DNA of 64,000 nucleotides from an uncultured Pelagibacteraceae bacterium (GCA_902540595.1 CACBNI010000001.1:62001-126000), one strand, 5' to 3'. Shown: positions 7,985 through 17,425, counted from the first letter of the stretch. Translations and numbers: made by a program. Notes: generated by a model from the sequence alone, not told the origin.

Positions 7985-8326
7985 ATGAAAAGCAAAATCT
8001 TTGCTCTTTCAAAGAATGAAGAATTTAAAAGTCTTTTAAAAAAAAAGAAAATTTCTAATAAGTATGTAACTATTTTTTTTGGAAAATTGCCACATAAAGA
8101 CAATAAAAAACTCAATATAAGTTTTTCAGTTAAAAAAAAAATTGGAAATGCAGTTAAAAGAAATAAAATTAAAAGAAGGTTAAGAAGTATTGTTAACGAT
8201 GCAGTTAAAATAATATCAATAAACTTTGATTTTTCTATCCTTGTTCTTGCAAAGGAGAGTATGTTAAACAATGAATACAAAAATATAAAAGAAACCTTAT
8301 TTCAAGACTTAGAAAAAATTAAATAA
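7985..8326 (+). CDS. rnpA: Ribonuclease P protein component
   Basis: 113 residues. The protein cofactor of RNase P, which removes tRNA 5' leaders. The diagnostic RNR motif is present as GNAVKRNKIKRRLR around residues 54-67, and SFSVKKKIG precedes it as in the family. The gene lies 4 nt after rpmH and its last base overlaps the yidD ATG. Confidence 0.95.
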   Translation: MKSKIFALSKNEEFKSLLKKKKISNKYVTIFFGKLPHKDNKKLNISFSVKKKIGNAVKRNKIKRRLRSIVNDAVKIISINFDFSILVLAKESMLNNEYKNIKETLFQDLEKIK

Positions 8327-8577
8327 TGAATATATTTACTAAATTATTAATTAAACTTATTAAAGGTTACAAATATCTAATTAGCCCTTTATTTGGACAC
8401 TCTTGCCGATACTTGCCTACATGTTCCGAATATAGCATTGATGCTTTAAAGGAATTTGGTTTGGTTAAAGGTCTTTTCAAGAGTATTAAAAGAATTTTGT
8501 CGTGTCATCCAATTAAATTTTTAGGCGGAGGAGAGGGATTTGATCCTGTAAAAAAAGAAGCAAAGGATAACAAATAA
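8326..8577 (+). CDS. yidD: Membrane protein insertion efficiency factor YidD
   Basis: 83 residues with the DUF37/YidD signature: YKYLISPLFGHSCRYLPTCSEYSIDAL, then RILSCHPIKFLGGGEGFDPV. The conserved cysteines and an amphipathic N-terminal helix are in place. It helps YidC-dependent insertion of inner-membrane proteins. The gene overlaps rnpA and yidC by one base each, the standard rnpA-yidD-yidC layout. Confidence 0.95.
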   Translation: MNIFTKLLIKLIKGYKYLISPLFGHSCRYLPTCSEYSIDALKEFGLVKGLFKSIKRILSCHPIKFLGGGEGFDPVKKEAKDNK

Positions 8578-10253
8578 TGGAGACCCGAAATATTATAGCT
8601 GCCATAAGTTTATCCGCAGCCGTTATTCTACTTTACACCCTTTTTTTTGCGCCTCCTCCAGTAACTCAGGAAAGCATAGCTGAAAAAAATAAAACTGAAC
8701 AAAGTTCAGATGCTCCTAGTTTAGATCAAAAAGAAAACATTACAGAAATTTCAAGAGAACAGGCATTAAGTGAAAGTGAAAGAATTCAATTTGAGAATCA
8801 AAGTATAATTGGTTCAATATCTTTGAAAGGAGCTGCGATAGATGACCTAACTTTTAAAGAATATAATGTGGTTTTAAACGGAGATGAAAAGGTAAACTTA
8901 TTAGCACCAAGAAATGCTAAAGAAGGGTACTTAATAGAGAGTGGATTTATAACAACTGATAAAAATGTTAAAATCCCAAATTCAAATTCAATTTGGTCTG
9001 TATCGGGAAATAAAAAATTAACTGCGGAATCCCCAATTAAATTAACATGGACGAATGATCAGGGTATTACTTTTGAAAAAGAAATATCAATTGATGATAA
9101 ATTCTTATTTACAGTTAAACAACGAGTAATTAATTCTACAAATAACAAATACGATTTTTATTCTTATGGACAAATTATTCGAAATGAAGCTCCTGAAATA
9201 ACGAATTTTTATATACTTCATGAGGGTTTAGTTGCAACACTTGATGATGAGCTTATTGAGGAAGATTATGATGATATTGAAGAAAAAAAATTCACAAGAA
9301 CTGCTCAAAAAGGATGGCTTGGTATTGGAGATAAGTACTGGATAACTTCATTAATTCCTCCAAAAGGAAAAGAGTTCAAAACTACTTTTGATTATAAAAA
9401 TAAATTTAGAGCAAATTTTGTGGCAACTGAGCCTCTCGAGTTAAATAGCAATTCATCTATTGAGGATAAAATGCAGATCATCGTAGCTGCTAAAAGAGTA
9501 GATGTTATTGATGGTTACGCAGAAACCCTAAAAATAGATAAATTTGACCTAACAATTGATTGGGGATTTTTGTATTTTATAACCAAACCATTATTTTTTG
9601 GAATAGATTATTTCTTTAAACTTCTTGGAAATTATGGTTTAGCAATCATAGCAATTACTATTTGCATAAGACTAGCATTTTTCCCTTTAGCAAATTTCTC
9701 ATTTAGAAGTATGGCTAAAATGAAAGCATTAACTCCAGAAATGACAAGACTTAAAGAACTTCATAAAGACGATAAGATGAAATTACAGCAAGCAATGATG
9801 GCACTATATAAGAAAGAAAAAGTTAACCCCATGTCAGGATGTTTGCCAATTCTGGTCCAAATCCCAGTTTTTTTTGCTTTATATAAAGTATTATTTGTGA
9901 CTATCGAAATGAGACACATGCCGTTTTATGGCTGGATACAAGATTTATCTGAAAGAGATCCAACTTCATTATTTAATCTATTTGGGTTGCTACCGTATGA
10001 TGTTCCATCATTTTTAATGATTGGAGCTTGGCCAATAGCAATGGGTATCAGTATGTTCGTGCAGATGAAAATTAACCCAGCGCCTACTGATCCAATGCAG
10101 GCAAAAATATTCATGTTCTTTCCACTTTTCTTAACAATAATATTAGCTCCTTTCCCTGCAGGATTAGTAATTTATTGGACAGTTAATAATATTTTAACTA
10201 TGGCACAACAAGTCTTCATCATGAGGCGTACGACAGTCAAAACTGTAACCTAA
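8577..10253 (+). CDS. yidC: Membrane protein insertase YidC
   Basis: 558 residues, the proteobacterial long form. An N-terminal membrane anchor (residues ~5-24), a large periplasmic beta domain (~60-340), then five membrane helices from about residue 345. Signatures: KYWITSLIPP, YGLAIIAITICIRLAFFPLANFS with the hydrophilic-groove arginine, MSGCLPILVQIPVFFALYKVL, and the end FPAGLVIYWTVNNILTMAQQ. It inserts proteins in the inner membrane alone or with SecYEG. It follows yidD directly. Confidence 0.97.
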   Translation: METRNIIAAISLSAAVILLYTLFFAPPPVTQESIAEKNKTEQSSDAPSLDQKENITEISREQALSESERIQFENQSIIGSISLKGAAIDDLTFKEYNVVLNGDEKVNLLAPRNAKEGYLIESGFITTDKNVKIPNSNSIWSVSGNKKLTAESPIKLTWTNDQGITFEKEISIDDKFLFTVKQRVINSTNNKYDFYSYGQIIRNEAPEITNFYILHEGLVATLDDELIEEDYDDIEEKKFTRTAQKGWLGIGDKYWITSLIPPKGKEFKTTFDYKNKFRANFVATEPLELNSNSSIEDKMQIIVAAKRVDVIDGYAETLKIDKFDLTIDWGFLYFITKPLFFGIDYFFKLLGNYGLAIIAITICIRLAFFPLANFSFRSMAKMKALTPEMTRLKELHKDDKMKLQQAMMALYKKEKVNPMSGCLPILVQIPVFFALYKVLFVTIEMRHMPFYGWIQDLSERDPTSLFNLFGLLPYDVPSFLMIGAWPIAMGISMFVQMKINPAPTDPMQAKIFMFFPLFLTIILAPFPAGLVIYWTVNNILTMAQQVFIMRRTTVKTVT

Positions 10254-10276
10254 TAATTGTAAATAATTAAAAACGC

Positions 10277-11125
10277 ATGGATCTTAAAAATATATTGCCC
10301 GAAGATGGGCCACCTTTAAGTGAAGTTAATAAATATATTGAAAAATATAAAAATGACTTAATTGTAATTAAATATGGTGGAAATGTTTTAATTGATAGAA
10401 ACGTATTTAATAATTTTATAACAGATCTATATGTATTAAATAAATTAGGTCTTTCAACAATAGTTGTACATGGTGGCGGACCAAGAATAAAAAGAGAATT
10501 AGAAAAATCTAATATTCAATCAAAATTTATAAGAGGTTTAAGAGTTACTGATAAAAATATAATCAATATTGTAGAATCTGTTTTAATTGACTTTAATGAT
10601 GATATTGTCGAAAGTTTAGACAAAAAAGGCTCTAAAGGTGTTTCAATACACACAAAAAATAGCAATATCATAGAGGTAATACCTGAAGCAAAAGAGTTAG
10701 GCTTTGTAGGCATACCAACATCGGTTAATAATAAAATAATATTTAATATCCTAGAGCAAAATAAAGTTCCAATTGTATCTCCATTAGGTTTAGATAAAAA
10801 TAGTCAAACCTATAATATTAATGGTGATACAGCTGCTATGGCTATAGCTAAATCTTTAAAAGCTAGAAGATTATTATTAATGACAAATGTTGATGGCGTT
10901 CTTAACAAAGAAAAAAAATTAATAGAAGAAATATCTTCCACAGAAATTTTAGAAATGATTAAAAATGAAACCATAACAGAAGGCATGATCCCTAAAATTA
11001 ATGCGTGTCTAGACGCCGTAAATAATGGAGTAACTGGAGTTGGAATAATTAATGGCACAAAAAAGCATTCATGTTTATGGGAAATATTTTCTGACAAAGG
11101 TGCAGGTACATTGATTAGAAAATGA
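10277..11125 (+). CDS. argB: Acetylglutamate kinase
   Basis: 282 residues. Phosphorylates N-acetyl-L-glutamate in arginine synthesis. Amino-acid-kinase motifs: IVIKYGGNVLID, VVHGGGPRIKREL, the ATP-site region LLLMTNVDGVL, and MIPKINACLDAV. The gene starts 23 nt after yidC. In many alphaproteobacteria the GTPase gene engB lies between yidC and argB; it is not here. The 3' end overlaps the next gene by 4 nt (ATGA). Confidence 0.96.
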   Translation: MDLKNILPEDGPPLSEVNKYIEKYKNDLIVIKYGGNVLIDRNVFNNFITDLYVLNKLGLSTIVVHGGGPRIKRELEKSNIQSKFIRGLRVTDKNIINIVESVLIDFNDDIVESLDKKGSKGVSIHTKNSNIIEVIPEAKELGFVGIPTSVNNKIIFNILEQNKVPIVSPLGLDKNSQTYNINGDTAAMAIAKSLKARRLLLMTNVDGVLNKEKKLIEEISSTEILEMIKNETITEGMIPKINACLDAVNNGVTGVGIINGTKKHSCLWEIFSDKGAGTLIRK

Positions 11126-11793
11126 TAAAATTAAAGAATATTAAAAATATACTGTTTGATTGTGATGGAGTTTTATATCAAGATCTTGAAGCTGTTTTTG
11201 GTCAAGTAAGTAAAAAAATGACAGAATATATATCTAAAAAGTTAAATTTAGATTTAAAAGTGGCCAAAGATTTGCAGAGAAGTTATTTTCATAAATACGA
11301 CACCAGTCTTAATGGTTTAATGATTCATCATGATATCCCTCCGAGAGAATTCTTAGATTATGTCCATGATATTGATTTATCTTTCTTAGAAAAAGATCAA
11401 ACTTTAAGAAAAGAGCTTGAGAGTACAAATTTAAGAAAATTTGTTTTTACTAATGGAAGCAAAGAGCACGTGAAAAACATAACCACATCACTTGGTATTG
11501 ATGATCAATTTGAGAATGTTTTTGACATAGTGGATGCCAAATATAATCCTAAACCTGCAGCAAAAGCTTTTGACCTAATGATAGAAAAATTCAAAATAGA
11601 TCCAAAAGAAACACTTTACATTGAAGATATTGCAAAAAATTTATCTATTGGAAAAGAAAGAGGAACAATAACTGCATGGTTAATCAATGACGAATACTGG
11701 GGTAAAAAAGAGTCAGATAAAGAATACATTGACTATAAGATAGAAAATCTTTCTTTATTTTTAAAAGAAATAAGGTTATTAAAAAACACATAA
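11122..11793 (+). CDS. HAD-family pyrimidine 5'-nucleotidase-like phosphatase
   Basis: 223 residues. HAD motif I DCDGVLYQD near residue 14, motif II FVFTNGSKEHV near residue 108, motif III lysine in YNPKPAAKAFDLM and motif IV YIEDIAKNL. The PKPAAKAFD and FTNGS pattern resembles the SDT1/pyrimidine 5'-nucleotidase subgroup, whose members dephosphorylate UMP/CMP. This subgroup is commonly found between argB and dapD in alphaproteobacteria. The gene overlaps argB by 4 nt; dapD follows 5 nt later. The exact substrate is not set by sequence. Confidence 0.82.
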   Translation: MIKLKNIKNILFDCDGVLYQDLEAVFGQVSKKMTEYISKKLNLDLKVAKDLQRSYFHKYDTSLNGLMIHHDIPPREFLDYVHDIDLSFLEKDQTLRKELESTNLRKFVFTNGSKEHVKNITTSLGIDDQFENVFDIVDAKYNPKPAAKAFDLMIEKFKIDPKETLYIEDIAKNLSIGKERGTITAWLINDEYWGKKESDKEYIDYKIENLSLFLKEIRLLKNT

Positions 11794-11798
11794 ATGTT

Positions 11799-12626
11799 AT
11801 GAGTATAGAAAATATTATTAGCGAAGCTTGGGAAAAAAGAGACCAGATAACCCCAAGTTCAGATGAAAATTTAAAGAATACTGTAAATCAAATTATTGAT
11901 GATTTAGATAGCGGTAAAGTCAGAGTTGCTGAAAAAATAGATGGTGAGTGGAAAACTCATCAATATCTTAAAAAAGCAATCATGTTAAGTTTTAGAATGT
12001 ACCCAATGGAAAATTTAAATGGTCCATACAGTAGTTGGTATGATAAAGCTCATCTTTTAAAAGGTAAAACAGCAGGATGGACTAAAGAAGATCATGAAAT
12101 GGCTGGTTTTAGAATGGTACCCAATTCACCTGTGAGAAAAGGATCTTATGTTGGAAAAAATGCAGTATTAATGCCGTGTTATGTTAATATTGGTGCATAC
12201 ATAGATGAAGGCACTATGATTGATACTTTTGCAAGAGCAGGAAGTTGCTGTCAAATTGGGAAAAATTGTCATATTTCAGCTGGCTCTGGTGTCGGGGGTG
12301 TATTGGAGCCTGCTCAAGCATTACCCACGATAATTGAAGACAATGTTTTCCTAGGTGCTATGTCTGAGGTTGTTGAAGGTGTAATAGTTGGAGAAGGATC
12401 TGTATTAAGTATGGGTATGTATATTGGTCAATCCACAAAAATAGTTGATAGAAAAACTGGTGAAATTACTTATGGAAAAATACCACCTTATTCAGTTGTT
12501 GTACCTGGTTCTTTACCAGATAAAAATAATACTGTAGCGCCATCACTTTATTGTGCGGTAATTATTAAACAGGTTGATGAAAAAACTAGATCAAAAACAT
12601 CAGTAAACGATCTTTTGAGAGAATAA
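11799..12626 (+). CDS. dapD: Tetrahydrodipicolinate N-succinyltransferase
   Basis: 275 residues. Transfers succinyl from succinyl-CoA to tetrahydrodipicolinate in the lysine/meso-diaminopimelate route. The N-terminal helical part (SEAWEKRDQI) is followed by a left-handed beta helix of hexapeptide repeats (residues ~105-235) with MIDTFARAGSCCQIG, SAGSGVGGVLEP and NVFLGAMSEVVEGV. The next gene, dapE, removes the succinyl group, so the succinylase branch is used. Confidence 0.97.
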   Translation: MSIENIISEAWEKRDQITPSSDENLKNTVNQIIDDLDSGKVRVAEKIDGEWKTHQYLKKAIMLSFRMYPMENLNGPYSSWYDKAHLLKGKTAGWTKEDHEMAGFRMVPNSPVRKGSYVGKNAVLMPCYVNIGAYIDEGTMIDTFARAGSCCQIGKNCHISAGSGVGGVLEPAQALPTIIEDNVFLGAMSEVVEGVIVGEGSVLSMGMYIGQSTKIVDRKTGEITYGKIPPYSVVVPGSLPDKNNTVAPSLYCAVIIKQVDEKTRSKTSVNDLLRE

Positions 12627-12628
12627 AA

Positions 12629-13786
12629 ATGCAAAAAATCAACGAACTTCAATTAGCTAAAGAGCTAATTAGGTTTCCTTCGGTAACTCCTGTTGATGCA
12701 GGTGTAATGAGTTTTTTAGAAAAAAAGCTAAAACAACTTGGTTTTAAAACTAAAGTTCTTGAATTTAGAGAAAAGAACAGCAAACCAGTAAAGAACCTTT
12801 ACGCAAGACTTGGTAATAAAAGTCCTAACTTTTGTTATGCAGGTCATTTAGATGTGGTGCCTGCTGGAAACCTTAAGGACTGGACAGTCAATCCATTTAA
12901 ACCCTCAATTAAAAAAGGACATTTAATTGGAAGAGGTGCAAATGATATGAAAAGCTCTATAGCAGCGTTTGTTGCAGCAATTAGCAATTTTATTGAAAAT
13001 TACTCTGATTTTAAAGGCTCAATTAGTCTTTTAGTTACCGGGGACGAAGAAGGTGTAGCTATTAACGGGACGAAAAAAGTTGTGGAGTATTTAAAAAAAA
13101 GAAAAGAGAAAATCGATTTTTGTTTAGTAGGTGAGCCAACTAACCCAAGTAAATTGGGTGAAATGATAAAAATTGGGAGAAGAGGAAGTATGAACGGTAG
13201 ATTAACTATTACTGGAGTACAGGGGCACGTAGCTTATCCTCAACGAGCAAATAATCCTTCAACAGCACTTGTACAAATTCTTAAAGAAATAAAAGATATC
13301 AAATTTGATCAAGGAACAAAGGATTTTCAAGCAACTAACTTGGAAATAACAAAAATAAATATTAATAACACTGCTGATAATGTAATTCCAGGTCTTGCTA
13401 CAGCTACATTTAATATAAGATTTAATAATAAACACTCATCTACTTCCCTGAAGAATAAGGTAAATAAAGTTATTAAAAAAATATCAGCTAAAAATAAATC
13501 TAAATATAAAATTGAATATAGTGTATCTGGAGAAGCTTTTTTAACAAATCCTAATAAAACAACTTTTATGATACAAAATATAATTAGGAAAATTACAAAA
13601 ATTAAACCTAAACTTTCAACAACAGGAGGAACTTCAGATGCAAGGTTTATTAGGAAAATTGCACCTTGTTTAGAATTTGGGTTAGTTGGTAAAACAATGC
13701 ATAAAGTAGATGAAGCAGTTTCACTATCAGATTTAAAAAAATTGACCTTAATTTATTCAAATATATTGAAAAATTATTTTAAGTGA
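12629..13786 (+). CDS. dapE: Succinyl-diaminopimelate desuccinylase
   Basis: 385 residues, M20 di-zinc peptidase family. Releases LL-diaminopimelate for lysine and peptidoglycan. Metal-site motifs: AGHLDVVPAG (His), GRGANDMKSS (bridging Asp), GDEEGVA (Glu-Glu), and TTGGTSDARFI near the C terminus; the lid domain lies between ~180 and 290. It starts 2 nt after dapD and its stop overlaps the GTG of the following deacetylase gene. Confidence 0.95.
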   Translation: MQKINELQLAKELIRFPSVTPVDAGVMSFLEKKLKQLGFKTKVLEFREKNSKPVKNLYARLGNKSPNFCYAGHLDVVPAGNLKDWTVNPFKPSIKKGHLIGRGANDMKSSIAAFVAAISNFIENYSDFKGSISLLVTGDEEGVAINGTKKVVEYLKKRKEKIDFCLVGEPTNPSKLGEMIKIGRRGSMNGRLTITGVQGHVAYPQRANNPSTALVQILKEIKDIKFDQGTKDFQATNLEITKININNTADNVIPGLATATFNIRFNNKHSSTSLKNKVNKVIKKISAKNKSKYKIEYSVSGEAFLTNPNKTTFMIQNIIRKITKIKPKLSTTGGTSDARFIRKIAPCLEFGLVGKTMHKVDEAVSLSDLKKLTLIYSNILKNYFK

Positions 13787-14712
13787 AAACAGGCTTAATT
13801 ACATCAGATACATATCAAAATCATAATACTGGGGATGGACATCCTGAAAAAATTGATAGAGTTACTGTTGTAATAGATAATTTTAAAAAATTAGATAATA
13901 AAAAATTAATTTGGAAGAAACCGAATAAATTTGAGAATTCTTTTTTAATTAAAACTCATACCTCCAATTATATAGATCAAGTAAATAAATCTTTTCCAAA
14001 AAAAGGATATAATTTTCTTGATGGCGACACCATAGTTTCTCCTGGTAGTAAAGATGCTTCTAAGGATGCTGTGGGTTCAATTATTACTGCAATTGATGGG
14101 GTGCAGAATAAAGAGTTTAAAAATGCATTTTGTGCGGTAAGACCGCCCGGCCACCACGCAGAAAAAGAAAAAGCAATGGGTTTTTGTATCTTCAATAATG
14201 TTGCTGTTGGAGCAAATTACTTAATCGAAAAATATAAATATAATAGAATAGCAATTATTGATTTTGATGTTCACCATGGAAACGGTACTCAAGACATTTT
14301 TTATGATAACGAAAAAGTTTTATTTATTTCTACTCATCAATACCCTTACTATCCAGGTTCTGGCTCTGAAAAAGAAAAAGGTAATTTCAATAACGTATTA
14401 AATATCCCTCTTGAAGCTGGAACATCTGCAGAAAAATATCTAAACGCTTACGAAAATGTTTTAAATAAAGTGAGAGAGTTTAAGCCTGAATTCTTGTTGT
14501 TTTCTGCGGGTTTTGATGCACACATTGATGATCCTTTGGCCCAACTGCAGCTTAGTTCTGAGGATTTTTATAAAATTACCAAAAGAACATTGGAGATCTC
14601 AAAACCATTTTGTAATGGAAATGTTGTATCAATACTTGAGGGTGGGTATGATCTTAAAGCTTTACAAGAAAGTACCAAGAGACATGTTGATGCTCTCATA
14701 GAATTTAATTGA
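13783..14712 (+). CDS. Histone deacetylase family protein (class II HDAC / acetylpolyamine amidohydrolase-like)
   Basis: 309 residues, arginase/deacetylase fold. Catalytic motifs are complete: RPPGHHAEKE (His124-His125), IIDFDVHHGNGTQDI with Asp162 and His164 as zinc ligands, SAGFDAHIDDPLA with the second aspartate ligand, and LEGGYDL. Family members hydrolyse acetyl-lysine or acetylpolyamines. The GTG start overlaps the dapE stop (GTGA), so it is co-translated with dapE. The substrate is unknown; a lysine-related small molecule would fit the dap context, and protein acetyl-lysine is equally possible. A SET methyltransferase gene follows 32 nt later. Confidence 0.88.
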   Translation: MKTGLITSDTYQNHNTGDGHPEKIDRVTVVIDNFKKLDNKKLIWKKPNKFENSFLIKTHTSNYIDQVNKSFPKKGYNFLDGDTIVSPGSKDASKDAVGSIITAIDGVQNKEFKNAFCAVRPPGHHAEKEKAMGFCIFNNVAVGANYLIEKYKYNRIAIIDFDVHHGNGTQDIFYDNEKVLFISTHQYPYYPGSGSEKEKGNFNNVLNIPLEAGTSAEKYLNAYENVLNKVREFKPEFLLFSAGFDAHIDDPLAQLQLSSEDFYKITKRTLEISKPFCNGNVVSILEGGYDLKALQESTKRHVDALIEFN

Positions 14713-14744
14713 TAATTTAATATAACTATCTAAACAGACTCTAA

Positions 14745-15224
14745 ATGAAACTGTACAGAATTAAAAAGTCAGCAATAGATAAAAAAGGAAGAGGACTTTA
14801 CGCAACAAAAGATATTAAAGCTGGAACTAAAGTAATTGATTACATCGGTAAATTAATTACAAAAAAACAAACTGAAGAATCTGATAAATATGACAATGGT
14901 AAACCCATTTATTTATTTACTATAAATAAAAGATACGATCTTGATGGAGATTTTCCATGGAACACTGCAGGTTTAATCAATCATTCATGTGATAACAATT
15001 GTGACTATGATGGTAAAGGACTAAAAATTTGGGTTAAAGCAATAAGAGATATTAAAAAGGGTGAGGAATTTACTTGCGATTACGGATTTGGTTACGATGA
15101 AAATTACAAACAATTTCCATGTAAATGTAAATCTAAAAACTGTTGTGGCTATATAGTAAGAGCTGAGTCTAGATGGAGAATTAATAAAAAATTTGCAATG
15201 AGCAACAAAAAAATTAATAAATAA
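14745..15224 (+). CDS. SET-domain protein (putative lysine methyltransferase)
   Basis: 159 residues, a minimal SET domain plus post-SET zinc site. Visible: KGRGLYATKDIKAGTKVIDY (N-SET), the AdoMet/knot motif NHSCDNNC at residues 79-86, GEEFTCDYGFGY with the tyrosine region at 107-117, and a post-SET cluster PCKCKSKNCCG (Cys126, 128, 133). Such proteins methylate protein lysines in eukaryotes; bacterial members are sporadic and some modify ribosomal or histone-like proteins. No pre-SET or other domain is attached. The 3' end overlaps the convergent truA by 11 nt. Target unknown. Confidence 0.87.
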   Translation: MKLYRIKKSAIDKKGRGLYATKDIKAGTKVIDYIGKLITKKQTEESDKYDNGKPIYLFTINKRYDLDGDFPWNTAGLINHSCDNNCDYDGKGLKIWVKAIRDIKKGEEFTCDYGFGYDENYKQFPCKCKSKNCCGYIVRAESRWRINKKFAMSNKKINK

Positions 15225-15954
15225 CTCTATATAAAAAAAGCCCTTCAGGTGGCGCTGGTGGAGCACACAGTACTCTTTTTTTAGATTTAAATACTTTGTC
15301 AAAAGTTTTTAGATCCCATTTCTTCTCACCTAAATATTTTAGACAACCTACCATCGATCTTACTTGCTGTTGTAAAAATGATTGTGACTTAAATTCAATT
15401 TCAATTTTATTTTTTAATGTTCTTATTTTGATTGATTTAATTGTTCTGATTGGACTTTTAGCATGACAACTTGATGATCTATAGGTTGAGTAGTCATTCG
15501 TTCCCAATAATTTTTTTGCTCCTTTTTTCATTAAATCAACATCTAGTATTTTCCTCACATGCCACCCTCTTCCATTTTCAATTACAGGAGCACTTATTTG
15601 ATTAAAAATTATATATCTATAAATTCTTTGTTTGGCAGAAAATCGTGAATGAAATTTTTCACTTCTTTTTTTAATTTGAGTAATTGCAATACCTTTATTG
15701 TTGAGAAAATGATTAATTGATTTTAAAAATTTTGTTAAATCAAAAATTTTTTTTTTACAATCAAAGTGAGCTGACTGAGCATGAGCATGTACACCTGCAT
15801 CTGTTCTGCCAGATCCATTTAGAATTATTTTTTCTTTTAAAAGTTTTGATAGATTTTGTTGAATTAACCCTTGAATAGTAGACCCTTTTTTTTGAATCTG
15901 CCAACCTCTAAAACTTGTTCCAACATATTCAATAAGAACTTGATACCTCGCCAT
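15214..15954 (-). CDS. truA: tRNA pseudouridine synthase A
   Basis: 246 residues. Makes pseudouridine at positions 38-40 of the tRNA anticodon stem. Catalytic Asp52 lies in GSGRTDAGVHA; also LIEYVGTSFRGWQIQ at the start, YRSSSCHAKSPIRTI, and FLQQQVRSMVGCL. It starts one base after the fmt stop, completing the def-fmt-truA cluster, and overlaps the convergent SET gene at its 3' end. Confidence 0.96.
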   Translation of the reverse strand: MARYQVLIEYVGTSFRGWQIQKKGSTIQGLIQQNLSKLLKEKIILNGSGRTDAGVHAHAQSAHFDCKKKIFDLTKFLKSINHFLNNKGIAITQIKKRSEKFHSRFSAKQRIYRYIIFNQISAPVIENGRGWHVRKILDVDLMKKGAKKLLGTNDYSTYRSSSCHAKSPIRTIKSIKIRTLKNKIEIEFKSQSFLQQQVRSMVGCLKYLGEKKWDLKTFDKVFKSKKRVLCAPPAPPEGLFLYRVIY

Positions 15955-16878
15955 TTAAATCTGATGGCCTTTTCTAATTCTTGAACCAAGCATAAATTCA
16001 CCAATATTTTGAGGCCTTTTTCCTTGTCTTTGTATCTCCGTGACTTTAATTGATTTCTTATCTCCACAAGCAATTTCTAAATAATCATTAAGAACCTCTC
16101 CCGGATTTCCAATCCCATTGCTGATTTCTGCTTTTAAAATTTTGTATCTCTCACCATTTGATATAAAAAAAGCACCTGGGACCGGATATAAACCATTTAT
16201 TTTCCCGATAATATTTTCTGCATTACTCGTCCAATCAATTAAACCCTCTGTCTTTTGAATTTTTGGAGCATAAGTTGCCTTAGAATGATCTTGATCCACA
16301 AAAGTTGCATTGTCTTCAAGTATGTCATCAATATTATCTAAAATTTTTTCTGCAGCAATAAAAGATAGCTTTTCAGCAATTTCAGCAGAATTAAAATTAT
16401 TCTCCATATTGATTTTATAGATATTGCAAACTGGACCTGTATCTAATTTTTCTTCTATTTTCATAATACTGACCCCAGTTTCTTTATCTAAATTCATAAT
16501 AGCTCTTTGTATAGGTGCCGCTCCTCTCCACTTAGGTAGAATAGATGCATGTATGTTTATAAATCCTTTTTTTGTTAATCTTAAAAATTCTTTAGGTATA
16601 ATTTGTCCATAGGCTACAACAATTGCTAGATCTGCATCTACTGATTTAAAAAATTCATATTCTTCTTTATTTTCTTTTAAAGTTGATGGTGCCCTGTACT
16701 CTAAATTCAAAGTTTCTGAAATTCCTTGAACAGGAGATTTGTTAATTTTTTGTCCACGATGTGATTTTTGTGGAGGTTGAGTGTAAACGCATGTCATAGG
16801 ATATCCATTTTGATAAAGAGATTTCAAAATTGGTACAGCGAACATGGGTGTACCCATGAAAATAATTTTCTTAGCCAT
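15955..16878 (-). CDS. fmt: Methionyl-tRNA formyltransferase
   Basis: 307 residues. Formylates initiator Met-tRNA using 10-formyl-tetrahydrofolate. N-terminal formyltransferase domain with FMGTPMFAVPIL, VVAYGQIIP, and the folate-site motif INIHASILPKWRGAAPIQRA; then LDTGP, and a C-terminal OB-like domain from about residue 205. It lies 3 nt downstream of def, which removes the formyl group after translation. Confidence 0.97.
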   Translation of the reverse strand: MAKKIIFMGTPMFAVPILKSLYQNGYPMTCVYTQPPQKSHRGQKINKSPVQGISETLNLEYRAPSTLKENKEEYEFFKSVDADLAIVVAYGQIIPKEFLRLTKKGFINIHASILPKWRGAAPIQRAIMNLDKETGVSIMKIEEKLDTGPVCNIYKINMENNFNSAEIAEKLSFIAAEKILDNIDDILEDNATFVDQDHSKATYAPKIQKTEGLIDWTSNAENIIGKINGLYPVPGAFFISNGERYKILKAEISNGIGNPGEVLNDYLEIACGDKKSIKVTEIQRQGKRPQNIGEFMLGSRIRKGHQI

Positions 16879-16881
16879 AAA

Positions 16882-17400
16882 TTAAACTTCAGCTGTACTT
16901 GATTTTAATTTTGATAATTTTTTAATTATCATCGATTTTTTTAATTTTGAGAGATAATCGATAAATAATATGCCCTCTAGGTGATCCATTTCATGTTGAA
17001 TGCATGTAGCAAGTAAACCTTCAGCCTTTAATAATTGTTTTTGTCCATTATAATCCAAATATTCTACTTCACATTTACTTGGTCTATCTATATCTGCAAA
17101 TTGGTTTGGAACCGAAAGGCATCCTTCTTCATAAGTTGCTTTTAAAGGGTCTTTATTTTTAATTATAGGATTTACAAAATATCTTGGCTCTTTTTTATTT
17201 TCTTCTTTGCAAATATCCATCACTATAATCCTTTGTGGTATTCCAACTTGTATTGCAGCAAGACCAATTCCATTGGCAGCATACATAGTCTCCAACATAT
17301 CTTTCATTAGTTTCTGCTCTTCCTTTCCAACTTGACTTACTGGTTTTGAAATTTGTCTGAGCAATTTATTGGGTTCTGTAATAATACTTCTTATAGCCAT
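16882..17400 (-). CDS. def: Peptide deformylase
   Basis: 172 residues. Removes the N-formyl group from new proteins. The three metal-site motifs are intact: GIGLAAIQVG, EEGCLSVP (Cys94) and QHEMDHLEG (His136, His140 and Glu137). Type 1 spacing fits gram-negative enzymes. It is first in the def-fmt-truA cluster and lies about 25 nt downstream of the secreted-protein gene. Confidence 0.97.
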   Translation of the reverse strand: MAIRSIITEPNKLLRQISKPVSQVGKEEQKLMKDMLETMYAANGIGLAAIQVGIPQRIIVMDICKEENKKEPRYFVNPIIKNKDPLKATYEEGCLSVPNQFADIDRPSKCEVEYLDYNGQKQLLKAEGLLATCIQHEMDHLEGILFIDYLSKLKKSMIIKKLSKLKSSTAEV

Positions 17401-17425
17401 GTTTATATTTATTTTATTATAAATT

